NCBI GenBank assembly: GCA_965243825.1
Contig: CBDEVT010000001.1
Coordinates: 2,418,001 to 2,482,000 of the forward strand
From: JAJCYX01 sp965243825
GTDB taxonomy: Bacteria > Chloroflexota > Dehalococcoidia > Lucifugimonadales > Lucifugimonadaceae
Direction of reading: 5' to 3'
Length of the DNA: 64,000 nt
The notes under the pieces are model-generated. The model made no database searches. It saw nothing but the letters and a program-made list of their open reading frames with translations, and was not told where the DNA came from. How positions within the stretch are numbered: the first letter of the stretch is position 1; every line of letters begins with the position of its first letter. Of this stretch, positions 61,725 through 64,000 are shown piece by piece. Made by a program: the position numbers and the translations under genes.

Positions 61725-63749
61725 CTAAGGCGCGAGCACCGCGGTGGCGTCGGTCATCGCAACAACACCACCGAACTGTGCCTGGAAAAGGTCTGTACGT
61801 GCTTCGACTCGAACGTCGCCACTCATTCCGAGAATCTGGGCGAGTTCGCCGGTTCCCTGGCCAATTGCGAACGAACCTTCGTCCACAACATCCAATGCGA
61901 TTGGGAAGAACTGGCCGCCTGTTCCAGCAATACACGAATCAAGAGAGTCCAGAGGTACTGGACCCTCCGGTGTAATGCCAAAGCAGGCGTAGGTCCCTGA
62001 GCTACCTGGCTGGATCCGAAGCGAAGCAGTTCCAAGCGCGGCATCAGCTCCTTTGGAGATGAAGAACGCGCCGTCGATCTGCCCCGTGAGAGTGCCACCA
62101 ACAATTGGCAGGTTGATGAAGACTCCATCAGCAGGATCACCAACCGGAATCGGAATCGCGGCTTCCACGAGTACGTCCAGTGTCGCAACCGACGTATGCA
62201 GGCTGGCCAGAGTCGATCCGGCCAGGTGACCCGCCAGGGCAGAGCATGAGGCGCCGCCATCATTGTCCGAGCAGGATGTTAGTGGACTCGTGCCTTCCGG
62301 ACCGATTAGCAAACCAAGAACAAACTCATTGACGGTTGTGATAACGACCTGGTCGATGCTTTCGTCTTCATTGAAACTGAATTCAGCGGTAGCCGAAGTC
62401 GGTGTGGACGGATCAAGCGACGGTCCCACAAACAGCACCTCACCGATGCCGTCCCAATTCACCTCGGACGGTCCTGGCTCAGGCATTATCCACTCGATGT
62501 GGAGTTTTGCGGCCTTGTTCGGGTCTCGCTCGAATGAGTGCCACTCGTGATACTCGTTCTGCGTCACACCCTGTCCGCTTTCGAGCATCACAATGGAATC
62601 TATTGCTCCGTAGCGGTCAACCAGTTCCTGCACTCCTGAAGTCAAGTCTGGCGTCATAACGACCGTGTCTGGTACACCTTTGCCCCATGTCCATTGAGCG
62701 CTGAAGTCTGTACGGTCACCCCAGCGATGAGCGGGCGACGATTCCGGACTGAAGGAGTCCGGGCTGGCTTCGTCTTGAAGCGCGAGTTCTGTCTGAAAGA
62801 GATGTCCCCAACCTTGCTGTGTTAGTTCGACGTGTGCACTGGTGATGATTGCGCCTTCGGGTATTGCGAGGTCATCCCATCTCCAGCCGCCGTATGTCGG
62901 TCCAGCGATCCCTGGCGCTCCTGCCAGAACGCGATCGTCGTCATCTGAGTAGTGAGGCCATCCATTGGGGTCGTGGTAGGCGTCATCCTGACCTGAATCT
63001 ATGTGTGCCCAGATCTTTCCTGATTTAGGTTCAGGCATTATCCACTCGATGTGGAGTTTTGCGGCCTTGTTCGGGTCTCGCTCGAATGAGTGCCACTCGT
63101 GGTACTCGTTCTGCGTCACACCCTGTCCGCTTTCGAGCATCACAATGGAATCTATTGCTCCGTAGCGGTCAACCAGTTCCTGCACTCCTGCAGTCAAGTC
63201 TGGCGTCATTACGACCGTGTCCGGTGCACCTTTGCCCCATGTCCAATGTGCGCTGAAGTCTGTGCGGTCACCCCAGCGATGAGCGGGCGACGATTCCGGA
63301 CTGAAGGAGTCCGGGTTGGCCTCGTCCTGAAGTGCGAGTTCTGTCTGAAAGAGATGTCCCCAACCTTGCTGTGTTAGTTCGACGTATGCGCTGGTGATGA
63401 TTGCGCCTTCGGGTATTGCGAGGTCATCCCATCTCCAGCCGCCGTATGTCGGTCCAGCGATCCCTGGCGCTCCTGCCAGAACGCGATCGTCGTCATCTGA
63501 GTAGTGAGGCCATCCATTGGGGTCGTGATAGGCGTCATCCTGACCTGAATCTATGTGTGCCCAGATCTCATGTGGTGGCTGATCCGAAGCGATCGCAAGA
63601 TCTCCTCGTTCGCCAGCTGCAAGTGATGCGAGTACCGCCAGAGCTAAACCCGTAAACAGCAGGGTTGCCCTGGACAGGATGGATCTTTTCGAGGCCTTGA
63701 AACCGGATGATGATCGGACTTCTGTGGAACGCATTGGCCACCTGTTCAC
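61725..63749 (-). CDS. Secreted protein with two near-identical DNRLRE-like domains
   Basis: 674 aa, with signal peptide LFTGLALAVLASLAAG near residues 31-46; ATG 63734 (AGGTGG close by) may be the true start rather than GTG 63749. Two domains of 184 residues are almost identical: each begins IWAHIDSGQDDAYHDPNG, contains WRWDDLAIPEGAIITSAYVE, and ends KAAKLHIEWIMPEP. The IPEGA-ITSA-VEL pattern resembles DNRLRE or related jelly-roll surface domains. The C-terminal 230 residues form a separate beta-rich domain with two Cys pairs (SCSDNDGGASC and CFGI to SCIAG). It is probably a cell-surface protein binding polymer or partner cells. Confidence 0.85.
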   Translation of the reverse strand: MNRWPMRSTEVRSSSGFKASKRSILSRATLLFTGLALAVLASLAAGERGDLAIASDQPPHEIWAHIDSGQDDAYHDPNGWPHYSDDDDRVLAGAPGIAGPTYGGWRWDDLAIPEGAIITSAYVELTQQGWGHLFQTELALQDEANPDSFSPESSPAHRWGDRTDFSAHWTWGKGAPDTVVMTPDLTAGVQELVDRYGAIDSIVMLESGQGVTQNEYHEWHSFERDPNKAAKLHIEWIMPEPKSGKIWAHIDSGQDDAYHDPNGWPHYSDDDDRVLAGAPGIAGPTYGGWRWDDLAIPEGAIITSAHVELTQQGWGHLFQTELALQDEASPDSFSPESSPAHRWGDRTDFSAQWTWGKGVPDTVVMTPDLTSGVQELVDRYGAIDSIVMLESGQGVTQNEYHEWHSFERDPNKAAKLHIEWIMPEPGPSEVNWDGIGEVLFVGPSLDPSTPTSATAEFSFNEDESIDQVVITTVNEFVLGLLIGPEGTSPLTSCSDNDGGASCSALAGHLAGSTLASLHTSVATLDVLVEAAIPIPVGDPADGVFINLPIVGGTLTGQIDGAFFISKGADAALGTASLRIQPGSSGTYACFGITPEGPVPLDSLDSCIAGTGGQFFPIALDVVDEGSFAIGQGTGELAQILGMSGDVRVEARTDLFQAQFGGVVAMTDATAVLAP
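62479..63568. repeat. 552-bp in-frame tandem duplication
   Basis: The segment 62479-63016 recurs at 63031-63568 with an exact 552-bp offset and only scattered base changes. It encodes the two domains of the secreted protein. The near identity, including silent positions, points to a recent duplication or ongoing gene conversion. Confidence 0.95.
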
Positions 63750-64000
63750 ACTTGGGGGTTGTGCCGAACCGCGCGACTGCGGTCAGCTGGTGAAGCGACG
63801 TGGAATGGAGGATGAATCTCTCATAGTTCGAAACTCCAACCTTGTACTGAAGATAAAGAAAATCAGCCTGCCTGATAGTGTGATCAACCGGCAAGCATGT
63901 ATGGTGAAATGCGAAAGCCGCTAGCTTGAGTAAACCCGGGGATAGTCTCAATGTGTTGAAGTGCAGGGAACTCGAACCTGGCGCTGCCGCGTAAGATAGG
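63750..64000. other. Intergenic edge region
   Basis: This 251-bp stretch is upstream of the secreted-repeat gene and runs to the window edge. It should contain that gene's promoter. A short stretch near 63962-63985 faintly resembles a tRNA T-arm on the minus strand but does not fold properly. No gene is called. Confidence 0.4.

Noticed and set aside
63958..64000. Possible tRNA on the minus strand
   Set aside because: GGTTCGAGTTCC resembles a T-arm but gives only four pairs with a nine-base loop, and no acceptor stem or CCA is visible.

Overview
The window looks like a chromosomal segment of a free-living Chloroflexota bacterium, most likely of the marine SAR202 / Dehalococcoidia type. This is inference from gene content, because no rRNA or other marker is present. 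The points in favour are five enolase-superfamily (mandelate racemase / muconate lactonizing enzyme) paralogues in 64 kb; paired SMP-30 lactonases, SDR dehydrogenases, an RraA-like and a RidA-like protein; many Thr/Pro-linker lipoproteins typical of single-membrane Chloroflexota; MEP-pathway IspH; and a T-box in front of valS. Start codons are often TTG or GTG with clear GGAG/AGGA ribosome binding sites, which decided many starts below.

Layout. 1-8.9 kb: a truncated secreted Ca-binding-type protein, then mostly minus-strand catabolic genes (SDR, galactonate-dehydratase-like enolase, VOC protein, PQQ-propeller lipoprotein, two SMP-30 lactonases, haloacid dehalogenase-like protein). 9-13.2 kb, plus strand: tenA-thiD thiamine salvage, a small unknown, an ornithine-cyclodeaminase-like protein and a mannonate-dehydratase-like enolase, closed by a strong terminator. 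13.3-16.7 kb, minus: an unusual zinc-binding ZnuA-type lipoprotein with a repeat-rich His/Asp/Glu insert, preceded by Fur/Zur-like dyads, and another enolase. 16.8-30.6 kb: lipoprotein plus flavoprotein pair, MMPL exporter, formate-THF ligase, MFS, a DrrAB-like ABC exporter with an attenuator-like leader, a fourth enolase and an SDR. 30.6-37.8 kb, minus: a response regulator with a degenerate histidine kinase, phosphoglycerate mutase, DUF192 lipoprotein, a fifth enolase, IspH and MFS. 37.9-50.4 kb, plus: a candidate selenocysteine-containing ArsC/Spx-like protein, zinc ribbon, enoyl-CoA hydratase, Prs, SecA, PolX, an unknown, T-box-controlled valS and PPK2. 50.4-55.7 kb, minus: RraA-like, an unknown, then CoA/ACP housekeeping (coaBC, coaX, NAD(P)HX repair, acpS). 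55.8-58.9 kb, plus: folD and E1 alpha/beta of a 2-oxoacid dehydrogenase. 58.9-63.7 kb, minus: quinone oxidoreductase, RidA-like, sugar isomerase-like and a secreted protein with an almost perfect 552-bp tandem duplication.

The most interesting single observation is at 37943-38302. An Spx/ArsC-family reading frame has an in-frame TGA exactly where the first cysteine of its CxxC redox motif should be. It is followed by a hairpin whose apical loop starts 24 nt downstream, as expected of a bacterial SECIS element. A start-to-stop ORF caller sees only the downstream part. Other leads are the repeat-expanded metal-binding insert of the ZnuA-like protein with two identical 15-bp operators upstream, a histidine kinase that seems to have lost its ATP-binding motifs, a TenA lacking the usual catalytic cysteine, and a terminator inside a possible leader peptide ahead of the ABC exporter.
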